Source: Acinetobacter bereziniae LMG 1003 = CIP 70.12 (GTDB lineage Bacteria > Pseudomonadota > Gammaproteobacteria > Pseudomonadales > Moraxellaceae). Taken from it: a stretch of DNA of 64,000 nucleotides. Every line of letters begins with the position of its first letter. Position 1 is the stretch's first letter. The DNA is taken from positions 124,001-188,000 of the forward strand of contig NZ_KB849755.1 in NCBI RefSeq assembly GCF_000368925.1, in the 5' to 3' direction. A program made the translations under genes and the position numbers. The notes below the pieces were generated by a model. It was not told where the DNA came from. It saw only the letters and a list, made by a program, of their open reading frames with translations, and made no database searches. Positions 26,721 to 34,874 of the stretch are shown here, piece after piece.

Positions 26721-27884
26721 ATGTCACTTCCTTTAGATGTTCTTGGTGGAATTACTGCTGAACAATTTCTCACAGAATATTGGCAAAAAAAACCATTATT
26801 GGTCCGCAACGCACTTCCTGAAATTGCTGATATTTTAGTACCTGATGACGTGATGGAGCTTGCACTTGATGAAAACATCACTGCACGTCTAATCAAACAA
26901 AAAGACAAAGACCCAAATCAATGGTCAGTAAAAACCTCCCCTCTCATCAAAGGTGATTTTCAAAAAATGCCTAAACTTTGGACCTTATTGGTTCAAGCAG
27001 TTGATCACTACTCTTTCGACTTGGCAGAACTTTGGAAGAAATTTCCTTTTATTCCTCAATGGCGCCGTGATGACATCATGGTCTCTTACGCACCTAAAGG
27101 TGGTTCAGTCGGTCAGCATTTTGACTTTTATGATGTTTTTCTCGTACAAGGCTTTGGACATCGACGTTGGCAGTTGGGGCAAATGTGTGATGCTGAGTCT
27201 GAGTTTGTCGAAGGACAACCTTTAAAGTTGCTACCAAATATAGAGATCAATTTTGATGAAGTTTTAGCACCCGGAGATTTGCTTTACGTACCTCCAGGCT
27301 TAGCACATTATGGTGTTGCAGAGGACGAATGCCTCACCTACTCTTTTGGTTTCCGTATGCCAAATATTGCCGATATGATGGATCGTGTAAGTGATAAGTT
27401 TGTAGAAGACCAACGTTTACGTAATCCACTATTAGATGTGTTAAGGCATAAGTCAAATCCAATTGGGCAAGTGACTCAAGCTGAACTGGATTATTTAAAA
27501 GCAGAATTATTAGCGCAATTAAATCAATCTGATGTATTAGAAGACGCGATTATGAGTTTGATGGCTGAACCTAAATATCCTGAAAATATTCCAGACGCGG
27601 AAGCAATTGGGACGGGTGATTTGGAAGAAGTACTTGAGCAAGGTTACTTACTCCAAATCGAACCTGCATCAAGATTGATCTATCTTGAACAAAACAATCA
27701 ACTATTGTTCTGGGCAAATGGTGAATCTATCTGTATTTCTACTGTATTTACACCATTTTTAAAACAGATTGCAGATGGTCACGCTGTAGCATTAAATCCT
27801 CAATTATCTGAACAAGAAATTTTAGAAGATATTGCGGGCTTATTAAATGAATCTATCTTGATGCTTGTTCCCACTGATGAATAA
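26721..27884 (+). CDS. roxA: Ribosomal oxygenase RoxA-like (JmjC/cupin arginine hydroxylase)
   Basis: Fe(II)/2-oxoglutarate-dependent oxygenase homologous to E. coli RoxA (YcfD), which hydroxylates an arginine of ribosomal protein L16. It has 387 residues. The Fe-binding triad is visible: His133 and Asp135 in GQHFDFYDVF, and His196 in PPGLAHYG. WRRDDIMVSYAPKGGSVGQH surrounds the first part, and the C-terminal half is the winged-helix/dimerisation region. Substrate identity is from family knowledge. Confidence 0.9.
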   Translation: MSLPLDVLGGITAEQFLTEYWQKKPLLVRNALPEIADILVPDDVMELALDENITARLIKQKDKDPNQWSVKTSPLIKGDFQKMPKLWTLLVQAVDHYSFDLAELWKKFPFIPQWRRDDIMVSYAPKGGSVGQHFDFYDVFLVQGFGHRRWQLGQMCDAESEFVEGQPLKLLPNIEINFDEVLAPGDLLYVPPGLAHYGVAEDECLTYSFGFRMPNIADMMDRVSDKFVEDQRLRNPLLDVLRHKSNPIGQVTQAELDYLKAELLAQLNQSDVLEDAIMSLMAEPKYPENIPDAEAIGTGDLEEVLEQGYLLQIEPASRLIYLEQNNQLLFWANGESICISTVFTPFLKQIADGHAVALNPQLSEQEILEDIAGLLNESILMLVPTDE

Positions 27885-27920
27885 AATTCGCAATCTAACT
27901 CTAACAATGCAACGCTTAGA

Positions 27921-27944
27921 TAAAGCCTGAAAATTCAGGCTTTA
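27921..27944. terminator. Hairpin terminator downstream of roxA
   Basis: 10-bp stem TAAAGCCTGA with TCAGGCTTTA and a 4-nt loop, followed by TTTC. The same hairpin core recurs at 28680-28702 and, without the AA spacer, at 34822-34853. It is also part of repeat copy 1. Confidence 0.85.
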
Positions 27945-28039
27945 TTTCTATCAATTTACTTTCAGTATAATTTTAAGAAATAATTCCCTCATCCTTGCTT
28001 AAGCTGATATTTGAGTAAGTTTGAGAACTTAATTGAAGC
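27922..28039. repeat. Direct repeat copy 1 (~118 bp)
   Basis: This stretch aligns with 28680-28798 with about a dozen differences and one single-base indel over ~118 bp (about 90% by eye). It includes the terminator hairpin and the 3' end of the 71-aa membrane-protein gene in a partial copy. Confidence 0.9.
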
Positions 28040-28041
28040 AT
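27973..28041 (-). pseudogene. Truncated duplicate of the small membrane-protein gene's 3' end
   Basis: On the minus strand, codons read MLQLSSQTYSNISLSKDEGI then IS and a stop. This parallels the C-terminal LSSQAHSNISLSKHEGIIS of the 71-aa protein at 28732-28947. The membrane-spanning N-terminal half is absent, and an in-frame stop lies a few codons upstream. It is a relic of duplication rather than a functional gene. Confidence 0.6.
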
Positions 28042-28175
28042 TGAGTGTATGTGACTTCAGTTCTATTAGAGTATAAATTTTCATAGCTATTACAAAAGTA
28101 AAATTCAACATTTCATCTCACTAGAGATAAACACTTTACTGTGACTTTAAGTCCTTTTATCATCCTATTTTTTAC

Positions 28176-28631
28176 TTATAGTTTTCGATAAACTCCGAAA
28201 TCCATTGTCAATATTTTTTGTCGTTCAAGTTTTTCAAAAAAATCTAAAGTACTACTAAAGGGATGAACGAAGTATTTTGTTAAGTGGTTGAATTCAACTG
28301 TTGTCTTTAGAAAATTATAAAAGAAATATGGGTCAAGATTGCCAATGCTTGCTTTGTTTCCAAGCGAAACTTCAAGAATTTGCCCTGTTATTAAGTTCTC
28401 AAACATACAGTGTTCACCATGCACAAAAAAAGACCAATCATCCGATAGCATTTTTTGTCCATTTAAAAAATCAGCATCTTGTATTTCGTAATAGTGTCCT
28501 GCGTTAATTTTTTCTTTTTCTGGTTGGTCAGTTTCTGTAATCAATTTATCAATAAGCTCTTCAGCAATGGCTTTATATTTGTCCATTGCTGTTAATAATT
28601 CCTTTTCTACATCAGAAGTAAGATCGATCAT
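28176..28631 (-). CDS. Small protein between direct repeats, possibly DUF6896-like
   Basis: 151 residues with no signal peptide. A helical N-terminal third with EKELLTAMDKYKAIAEELID is followed by DWSFFVHGEHCMFENLITGQ and GNLDPYFFYNFLKTT. These match the remembered pattern of DUF6896-type proteins, which often sit beside toxin genes as possible immunity proteins. This match is from memory and was not searched. It lies exactly between two copies of a ~118-bp repeat. Codon content looks coding. Confidence 0.6.
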   Translation of the reverse strand: MIDLTSDVEKELLTAMDKYKAIAEELIDKLITETDQPEKEKINAGHYYEIQDADFLNGQKMLSDDWSFFVHGEHCMFENLITGQILEVSLGNKASIGNLDPYFFYNFLKTTVEFNHLTKYFVHPFSSTLDFFEKLERQKILTMDFGVYRKL

Positions 28632-28679
28632 ATAATTACTGTCAAAATTTCAAAGCTAAATAATTAAAACTTATCAAAC

Positions 28680-28798
28680 AAAGCCTGAAAATTCAGGCTT
28701 TATCTCTATCAATTCACTTTCAACATAATTTTTAAGAAATAATTCCCTCATGTTTGCTTAAGCTGATATTTGAGTGAGCTTGAGAACTTAACTGATGC
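28680..28798. repeat. Direct repeat copy 2 (~118 bp), includes hairpin 28680-28702
   Basis: Matches 27922-28039. The hairpin at its left end is the terminator of the 71-aa gene on the minus strand. The rest is the gene's 3' end. This copy belongs to the intact gene and is probably the original. Confidence 0.9.
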
Positions 28799-28947
28799 TT
28801 TAATGTCTCATTTTCCTGCTTTAGATTTTTTATTTTAAAAAACTGGAAGAATAGCCCGATATAAGCAATAACAACAATCACAGAAACATAAATGGCTAAA
28901 AAACTGATACTAGGGTTTAACAATTTTGTCAGAAATTCTTCAAACAT
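28732..28947 (-). CDS. Small membrane protein (71 aa)
   Basis: One hydrophobic helix at about residues 15-36 (FLAIYVSVIVVIAYIGLFFQ) is followed by a short Lys/Glu-rich coiled-coil-like stretch (KIKNLKQENETLKHQLSSQ) and a polar tail. No family was recognised. A partial duplicate of its 3' end lies at 27973-28041. It is divergent from the FMN-dependent gene at 29135. Confidence 0.6.
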   Translation of the reverse strand: MFEEFLTKLLNPSISFLAIYVSVIVVIAYIGLFFQFFKIKNLKQENETLKHQLSSQAHSNISLSKHEGIIS

Positions 28948-29134
28948 TTTCGATTCCTTTTTATTTTCGATACATTATTCGACACACAATATAGGCAAAG
29001 TACCTCAAATCTTCAAAAAAAGAAATCATTCCTGTATTAATCTAGAACCATTCTCAAGTCTAACAAATCGTTACTTGAGCTCTTTTGTAAATTTAGGCAA
29101 CTTAACACCAGATAATGAAAGAGATATTTCCAAC

Positions 29135-30805
29135 ATGGCAAGCCCTGCGCAAGCAATTCGACATCAACTTTTAAATACATTTTTCTCCCGTTATTCCGTT
29201 TGGTTTATTTGTATTTTTCTCTCGTTATTTTTAACTTGGATTATTTTTTTTAATGAAGGTCATTATATCTATTATTTCTTTTCAGACACCGTTCTGAATT
29301 TAGCATGGGTTGTTTTCTCGATCCTTGCTGCAATAGGTTTTGCAGATATTATTCAAACACAACATTCTATTCTAAGAAATTACCCTTTGATGGGACATTT
29401 TCGCTTTTTCTTTGAAGACATACGCCCAGAAATCCGCCAATACTTTATCGAGTCTGATAATGATGCCCTGCCTTTTTCAAGAGCACAACGAAGTCTTGTT
29501 TATCAACGTGCGAAAAATGAAAATGCAGATAAACCCTTTGGTTCAATTATCGATGTATATCAAGAAGATTATCGCTTTTTAACCCACTCTATGACGCCAA
29601 AAACTCCAGCCGACTTTAATACTTTTCGAATCAGTATTGGTAATGATCAATGTACGCAACCTTACAGTGCATCTATCATGAATATCTCTGCAATGAGCTT
29701 TGGTAGTTTAAGTGCAAATGCCATTTTGGCTTTGAATACAGGCGCAAAAAAAGGTAACTTTTATCATGATACTGGTGAAGGAAGTTTAAGCCCTTATCAC
29801 CTCAAACCAGGCGGTGATATTGTTTGGGAAATTGCCAGTGGTTACTTCGGTTGCCGTACTCTTGATGGTAAATTTGATCCTGAAAAATTTAAGCAACAAG
29901 CGGCTTTGCCCCAAATCAAAATGATTGAAATTAAACTTTCACAAGGCGCAAAACCGGGTCATGGCGGAATCCTGCCAAAAGATAAAATTACTAAAGAAAT
30001 CGCTGAAATACGTGGTGTTTCAATGGATGTTGACTGTGTTTCACCAGCGTCACATTCAGCATTTAGTACACCGATTGAAATGATGTACTTTATTCAGCAA
30101 TTACGTGAATTATCGAATGGTAAGCCTGTCGGATTTAAACTATGTATTGGTCAGCCTTGGCAGTTTATGAGTATTGTCAAAGCAATGTTACAAACCAAAA
30201 TTGTACCTGACTTTATCGTTGTGGATGGTTCAGAAGGTGGTACAGGTGCAGCTCCAATTGAGTTAATTGATCATATGGGAACACCTCTACGTGAAGGTCT
30301 ACTGTTTGTTCACAATACCCTCGTCGGCGCAGGTTTACGCTCCCAAGTTAAAATCGGGGCAAGTGGTAAGATTATCAGCGCCTTTGATATTGCAAGTACG
30401 ATGGCAATGGGTGCAGATTGGGTTAATTCCGCTCGAGGCTTTATGTTTGCAGTTGGCTGTATCCAAGCTCAAAGCTGCCACACCAACCAATGCCCAGTAG
30501 GTGTCGCAACACAAAATAAAGAACGCCAAAAAGCACTTGATGTTCCATCAAAAGCAGATCGTGTATTCAACTTTCAAAAAAATACCTTAAAAGCACTGGC
30601 TGAAATGATTGCTGCAGCAGGATTACAACACCCAGCTGAAATCAAAGCACATCATCTTGCGCAACGTATTAATGACCGTGAAATCAAGAATTATGCTCAA
30701 TTGCACTTTTGGATGAAAGATGGTGAGTTATTGTGTTGTGAAGATAAAGATGAAGAAAATTTCTATTTTAGAATGTGGAATTTAGCAAGCGCTGAACGCT
30801 TTTAA
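29135..30805 (+). CDS. FMN-binding glutamate synthase family protein
   Basis: 556 residues from the ATG at 29135; the ORF extends further upstream into the divergent 71-aa gene, which is not a likely start. Two membrane helices (about residues 20-75) precede a GltB-type FMN-binding synthase domain: NISAMSFGSLSANAILALN, HDTGEGSLSPYHLKPGGD, KPGHGGILPK, GGTGAAP. The late Cys-rich SCHTNQCPVGVATQ matches the 3Fe-4S ligands of glutamate synthase. It lacks the glutaminase domain, so it is not a classical glutamate synthase; the in vivo reaction is unclear. Confidence 0.88.
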   Translation: MASPAQAIRHQLLNTFFSRYSVWFICIFLSLFLTWIIFFNEGHYIYYFFSDTVLNLAWVVFSILAAIGFADIIQTQHSILRNYPLMGHFRFFFEDIRPEIRQYFIESDNDALPFSRAQRSLVYQRAKNENADKPFGSIIDVYQEDYRFLTHSMTPKTPADFNTFRISIGNDQCTQPYSASIMNISAMSFGSLSANAILALNTGAKKGNFYHDTGEGSLSPYHLKPGGDIVWEIASGYFGCRTLDGKFDPEKFKQQAALPQIKMIEIKLSQGAKPGHGGILPKDKITKEIAEIRGVSMDVDCVSPASHSAFSTPIEMMYFIQQLRELSNGKPVGFKLCIGQPWQFMSIVKAMLQTKIVPDFIVVDGSEGGTGAAPIELIDHMGTPLREGLLFVHNTLVGAGLRSQVKIGASGKIISAFDIASTMAMGADWVNSARGFMFAVGCIQAQSCHTNQCPVGVATQNKERQKALDVPSKADRVFNFQKNTLKALAEMIAAAGLQHPAEIKAHHLAQRINDREIKNYAQLHFWMKDGELLCCEDKDEENFYFRMWNLASAERF

Positions 30806-30829
30806 ACAACCAGAACTAAGCATCTGATT

Positions 30830-30856
30830 AAGGAGATCATCATGATCTCCTTTTTT
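30830..30856 (+). terminator. Intrinsic terminator of the FMN-dependent gene, overlapping the converging gene's stop
   Basis: AAGGAGATCAT pairs with ATGATCTCCTT and is followed by TTTT. The hairpin includes the TGA of the minus-strand gene ending at 30840, so the two genes share these bases. Confidence 0.85.
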
Positions 30857-32144
30857 CGATGTTAAATCCTGTACGACTTGGTCGTGCAATTGCAGCTAGA
30901 TGTACGGGTTTAAAATTGCCTTGCTTCAATTCTTTAAGATTTACCATTTGAAATAATTCAACGGATTGATATCCCAAATAAGCATAAATATCTTTGCTGA
31001 ATGAAAATTTTAAGAAAACAGCATAACAAAATTGAAAATAATAATAGCCTGCTATACTGATAATAAATGCAACACAGGCTGCAAAAATATCAAATAAGAT
31101 AAAGCTAACTAAAACAATAAAACCTAATATTAATCTTAAAGTTTCTATATATTTTTCGTGGTCACGTAGCGGGAATTTCGGTCTTTGCAGTGCCTGTAAC
31201 AACTCCTCATCTATGGTTAAATACTGATGATAATCATAAATCAACCAAGCATATTGACCTATTGAATCACCTTGTTGTGAAATGATCATCTTTACATCAG
31301 TATCTTGAACAAAGTGAAAGTCATCCAAATAGCTATAGAAATTTGTTCCTTGCAGATTAAATCTCACTTCAGTTAAAGCATCAGGATATGCAGTGGTTGA
31401 TTCCCTCTTTTCTATTATATATTGATCCAATCTTCCAGAAATGGATTCCACTTTAAATTTGGCAAGTTCATGTTGAGTTAAACCAAACTGGACCAATTTT
31501 TGAGTGTGCTGCGCTAATTGAGTTTTTAATTCTCTATCATTTCGACCACGCCTCAACTGATTGATTAAGCTTAAATCATACAATTGATCAAACTCATAGA
31601 AATATGAATTCGTGAGTTTTAAACTGTCTAAAGTTCTTTTACTCAAGACAGGTAGCTTTAACATATGAAACAAAGTTTCAATATTGCTGGTTTTTTGTCG
31701 ATTTAATTTTAGACATTCAAAAATAAAGTAAACAAAGCAACTGACCAAAGTCAGTATTGCCAAATGCATAAACGTATCGAAATAATAAATAGTTCCATCC
31801 ATAAAATATTGATAAAAAGGATATACAACGACAGCGAACAACAAAACAGCCATGCTAAAACTGAATGATTTACGCAAATTCAATACTGCATCAAAGTGAT
31901 CAACTGATTGAATCTGATCATTTAAATAAAGTATTTGCTTGGTTTTATTGAATACCGCATATATATCCTTATCCAAAGAATTAAAAATTACCTGGACATC
32001 ATCGTGTAATTCAAAAACTTGTGATTGTATTTTCGTCCCACGATATTTTCTTTTTTCAATTTTTAAGAGGAATATCCCTGTTGCTGTATATTCTACAAAA
32101 CTAATATTTCCACTTTCTTCAGCAAGATTATCTATATGCATCAT
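30840..32144 (-). CDS. Hypothetical membrane protein (434 aa)
   Basis: Family not recognised. Four hydrophobic segments are visible, a pair at about residues 93-145 and a pair at about 345-395, separated by a ~200-residue soluble region. The N-terminal ~90 residues are beta-rich and precede the first helix pair. An inner-membrane protein is likely. The start is the ATG at 32144 (a second ATG follows at once) with only a weak ribosome binding site. Confidence 0.6.
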   Translation of the reverse strand: MMHIDNLAEESGNISFVEYTATGIFLLKIEKRKYRGTKIQSQVFELHDDVQVIFNSLDKDIYAVFNKTKQILYLNDQIQSVDHFDAVLNLRKSFSFSMAVLLFAVVVYPFYQYFMDGTIYYFDTFMHLAILTLVSCFVYFIFECLKLNRQKTSNIETLFHMLKLPVLSKRTLDSLKLTNSYFYEFDQLYDLSLINQLRRGRNDRELKTQLAQHTQKLVQFGLTQHELAKFKVESISGRLDQYIIEKRESTTAYPDALTEVRFNLQGTNFYSYLDDFHFVQDTDVKMIISQQGDSIGQYAWLIYDYHQYLTIDEELLQALQRPKFPLRDHEKYIETLRLILGFIVLVSFILFDIFAACVAFIISIAGYYYFQFCYAVFLKFSFSKDIYAYLGYQSVELFQMVNLKELKQGNFKPVHLAAIARPSRTGFNIEKRRS

Positions 32145-32334
32145 TTCTTATAAGCTTAAATTCTATCTAAAGATATTGTTTAACCATATCTTTTTCATAT
32201 TAAAAACAGCAATTGATTATAACCCGAATATTGATGGATACTGATAACAAAATAAAGTTTTAAATCATCATTTTTCTACATATTACATTTAAGTTTAAAA
32301 CATCTGTATCTGACCATTTTACATCTACAAGTAA

Positions 32335-32578
32335 ATGCTCACCTATCACATTTCATTATCCAAACAGGAGGATAAATGGTTAAAAAATATCGACATTTTC
32401 ACAGATTCCTCACTCTATAAAAAAGCAGAGAAAGAACGAATTTTATATTTAATCAGGTGTTGAAAAAAGTGAACAAATAAAGTCTGTAGTTATACAACAC
32501 ATGAATTACTTAAAGACTACGTTTAATTGGATGAAAATTATGCAAAATAACAAACACGCATCAAAAGAATATCAACTC
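32335..32578 (+). pseudogene. Possible frameshifted gene remnant
   Basis: Two neighbouring frames together give a protein-like sequence. The first (32335-32463) reads MLTYHISLSKQEDKWLKNID and continues to KAEKERILYLI before a stop. The second takes over around 32455 with GVEKSEQIKSVVIQHMNYLK and runs into NWMKIMQNNKHASKEY. A single frameshift near AATCAGGTG would join them. If so, the first residues of the next ORF (from 32501) belong to the relic, not to that gene. No family match is known. Confidence 0.35.
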
Positions 32579-33202
32579 ATGCACTTTTTAAAATACTTAT
32601 CCATCGGCATGACTCTTACAATGTCATTACATTGTTATGCTACTGTGGGAGGGGGTCAACACATTGAAGTACTCGGCTATGAAACAAAAGAACAAAAACT
32701 TTATTTACTCAGACATTTTGAAGATGAAAGTGGACGCCTAGCACAATTATATTATTACCAGTTAAATAGCAAATCACCAGATCGTTTGATTGAAGTTAAA
32801 TCCCTCTACGTTCATCCTAAAACTCACCAAATTGATTATGATCAAGATGGTACTCAATTTGAAAAAGACCTCGCGAAAATAAAAAAGCGATTGATACCTC
32901 TGCTCACTGGCAATGCCAATACGGCAAAAATTCAGATCGTGAAAAGTCAAACACGATACGTTCCTGCTTGGCATGATCAATCAGAAAAGATTCCTGAATA
33001 CAAAAGCATATACAGCGTTAACACCCCTGTTTTAAAAAGCAACAATCAACAGGCTGTTCACTATGCTAAAACAATAAAAATTAGTCAGAATTATGTTGTG
33101 CCAAATCACAACAAGATGTTAGTGATTGTCAAATATTACGGTATTCCTGAAGAAACAGGTTATGATATTGAAGATCCTATTTTATTATTACCTAAAAAAT
33201 GA
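32579..33202 (+). CDS. Secreted hypothetical protein, first of a tandem paralogous pair
   Basis: 207 residues from the ATG at 32579. It begins with a signal peptide (MHFLKYLSIGMTLTMSLHCYA). The mature protein opens with HIEVLGYETKEQKLYLLRHF and a LAQLYYYQLNSK segment, aligning with VLGYDSKTKHVFVVEN and VYYYPLNEKK of the next gene. The ORF extends to 32501, but this adds a non-signal-like stretch. It is periplasmic or outer-membrane; function unknown. A gap of 10 bp separates it from the paralogue. Confidence 0.6.
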   Translation: MHFLKYLSIGMTLTMSLHCYATVGGGQHIEVLGYETKEQKLYLLRHFEDESGRLAQLYYYQLNSKSPDRLIEVKSLYVHPKTHQIDYDQDGTQFEKDLAKIKKRLIPLLTGNANTAKIQIVKSQTRYVPAWHDQSEKIPEYKSIYSVNTPVLKSNNQQAVHYAKTIKISQNYVVPNHNKMLVIVKYYGIPEETGYDIEDPILLLPKK

Positions 33203-33212
33203 TGAGGCAAAA

Positions 33213-33800
33213 ATGTCAAAAATAATCGCATCAAGCATTTTACTGATGTTCAGTTGTGCAGCTTTCGCAAATGATTACAGTAATATTACGCTGCAAGTTC
33301 TCGGTTATGATTCAAAGACTAAACATGTATTTGTTGTTGAAAATTCAAAAAGTTATTCCGTTCCTAAAGTTTATTATTATCCCCTAAACGAGAAAAAGTA
33401 TGATTTACCAAAATATGATGAAAGATTCTCTACAATTAAAGACCAAGCCACATTTAATCAAGCATTAGTCAAGATTCATACCCAACTTAAGCCACTTAAA
33501 GCATTAGATGTACGTGATTTTAAGCTTAATTTACTTGAACAAAATGTCTCATCAGCACAAGGTACAGAATCATTGAGTAAAGTATACAGCTCAATATTCA
33601 CAGTTCTGAATGCCGAAAATCAAAGTAAAGCAATGAATTTAACCAGTTACAACCCTGACATTAAACTGAAACAAGCTTTTGAACTACCAAAAAACAAAGG
33701 TACTCTGATTACTTTTGAATCTCTGAGCTTACCGTTTGATGAGGGGTATACACGTGAAGAAGCGGTCATTCTTTTCCCTAATGGTCAGCTTCCTCAATAA
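33213..33800 (+). CDS. Secreted hypothetical protein, second of the tandem pair
   Basis: 195 residues with a clear signal peptide (MSKIIASSILLMFSCAAFA). The core repeats the pattern of the previous protein: a TLQVLGYDSKTK start, a VYYYPLN motif, a charged middle and a C-terminal EEAVILFPNGQ that parallels EDPILLLPKK. Its ATG follows GATGAGGCAAAA, good for initiation. A longer reading from 33126 overlaps the upstream gene and lacks a signal peptide. The paralogue pair is likely transcribed together. Confidence 0.7.
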   Translation: MSKIIASSILLMFSCAAFANDYSNITLQVLGYDSKTKHVFVVENSKSYSVPKVYYYPLNEKKYDLPKYDERFSTIKDQATFNQALVKIHTQLKPLKALDVRDFKLNLLEQNVSSAQGTESLSKVYSSIFTVLNAENQSKAMNLTSYNPDIKLKQAFELPKNKGTLITFESLSLPFDEGYTREEAVILFPNGQLPQ

Positions 33801-33842
33801 GTAAAGCCTCCTAGGAGGCACTACTATAAAATAAACATATCA

Positions 33843-33983
33843 TCATCCATCAATTTTATTTGGCGTCATTAAAACATTCTTAACATACAATAAATCAATA
33901 TCCATCTTACTTTCCTGTAAGTTGTTAAGGATTGAATCCTCATGATTACTCAAGGAATATGCTTTTAATTTTCTAAAATTCAT
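33843..33983 (-). CDS. Possible small ORF (46 aa)
   Basis: An open frame on the minus strand starts MNFRKLKAYSLSNHEDSILN and ends NKIDG. It has ordinary composition for a coding stretch but no convincing ribosome binding site and no family. It lies in the 378-bp gap 33801-34178, where otherwise only a 14-bp palindrome at 33806-33819 is seen. It could be a remnant or noise. Confidence 0.2.
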   Translation of the reverse strand: MNFRKLKAYSLSNHEDSILNNLQESKMDIDLLYVKNVLMTPNKIDG

Positions 33984-34178
33984 ATTTAAAACTCATTACA
34001 TCTCGCCCCCAGATGAACGTTATCAAGTATAAAATTATACTAACAAAGTATCATTTACCTTTAAAAATCATGATCTAATAATTAAGTTTAAATAAAAAAT
34101 AAACGTTTTATATGCTTTTTATCTGTTCTCGATCCAATGATGTGAAACCGCAATCACTTTATAAATTAAGGAAAAGTT

Positions 34179-34814
34179 ATGAAATTTGAAATCAACAACC
34201 CTAAAAAAACTGCACTGTTGATCATAGACATGGAAAACGATTTTGTTAAACCTGATGCATCCATGTGGGTCCCAATGGCAACAGAAATTGTTCCCAATAT
34301 AAAAAGTTTAGCTACGATAAGCAGAGAAAAAGGGTTAACAATAATCTATACAACTCATGTACATCAAAAAGACCGAAGCGATATGGGGCTGATGTCAGAT
34401 TTTTGGTCTCCGATAGATCAACAATCAGCTTTGGTAGATGACACCGAAGGTGTTGAAATTTACCCTGATCTTGCACCGCAAAAAGATGAGCTTGTTATTA
34501 AAAAAAATCGTTACAGTGCTTTCTACAACACCGATTTAGATCAGTATCTAAAAAAATTAGGAATTGAGACGCTTATTATTACAGGAACAGTAACAAATAT
34601 GTGTTGTGAATCGACTGCCCGTGATGCACATTTTAGAAATTATAAAGTGATTTTTGTATCTGATGGTACAGCCACTATGGATCATCCCGATCTGGGTGCT
34701 GGAGCAATGAGTGCACAAGCGGTTCAAAAAGCGACTTTAACAAGCCTTTCACTCTGTGTTGCAGAAATTTCATCAACACATGAGGTGATAAAAAGATTAT
34801 CGTTTTTTCGTTGA
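34179..34814 (+). CDS. Isochorismatase-family cysteine hydrolase
   Basis: 211 residues with the isochorismatase fold. The Asp-Lys-Cys triad can be read as Asp18 (LLIIDMENDF), Lys109 (VIKKNRYSAF) and Cys142 (TVTNMCCESTARDAHF). These hydrolases cleave small amides, imides or enol ethers. Nothing nearby identifies the substrate. AAGGAAAAGTT precedes the ATG. A perfect bidirectional hairpin follows. Confidence 0.85.
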   Translation: MKFEINNPKKTALLIIDMENDFVKPDASMWVPMATEIVPNIKSLATISREKGLTIIYTTHVHQKDRSDMGLMSDFWSPIDQQSALVDDTEGVEIYPDLAPQKDELVIKKNRYSAFYNTDLDQYLKKLGIETLIITGTVTNMCCESTARDAHFRNYKVIFVSDGTATMDHPDLGAGAMSAQAVQKATLTSLSLCVAEISSTHEVIKRLSFFR

Positions 34815-34821
34815 ACAATAC

Positions 34822-34853
34822 ATAGATAAAGCCTGAATTCAGGCTTTATCTAT
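34822..34853. terminator. Bidirectional terminator between the isochorismatase and prpC genes
   Basis: A perfect 32-nt palindrome, a 16-bp inverted repeat centred on GAATTC. It shares the AAAGCCTGAA/TTCAGGCTTT core with the hairpins at 27921 and 28680. It lies between converging gene ends at 34814 and 34875. Confidence 0.9.
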
Positions 34854-34874
34854 AAACATGCTAATAATTGAAAA

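Noticed and set aside
28892..29134. 81-codon N-terminal extension of the FMN-dependent protein
   Set aside because: It overlaps the divergent 71-aa gene, and family proteins begin near the MASPAQAIRH start.
32376..32420. 14-codon ORF behind a perfect AGGAGG, a possible leader peptide
   Set aside because: The other two frames around it form the better protein-like remnant, no attenuator-like hairpin pair follows, and the codons show no regulatory amino acid run.
33806..33819. 14-bp palindrome GCCTCCTAGGAGGC after the second secreted paralogue
   Set aside because: No loop and no T-run, so not a usable terminator as it stands. Noted because it is GC-rich in an AT-rich gap.
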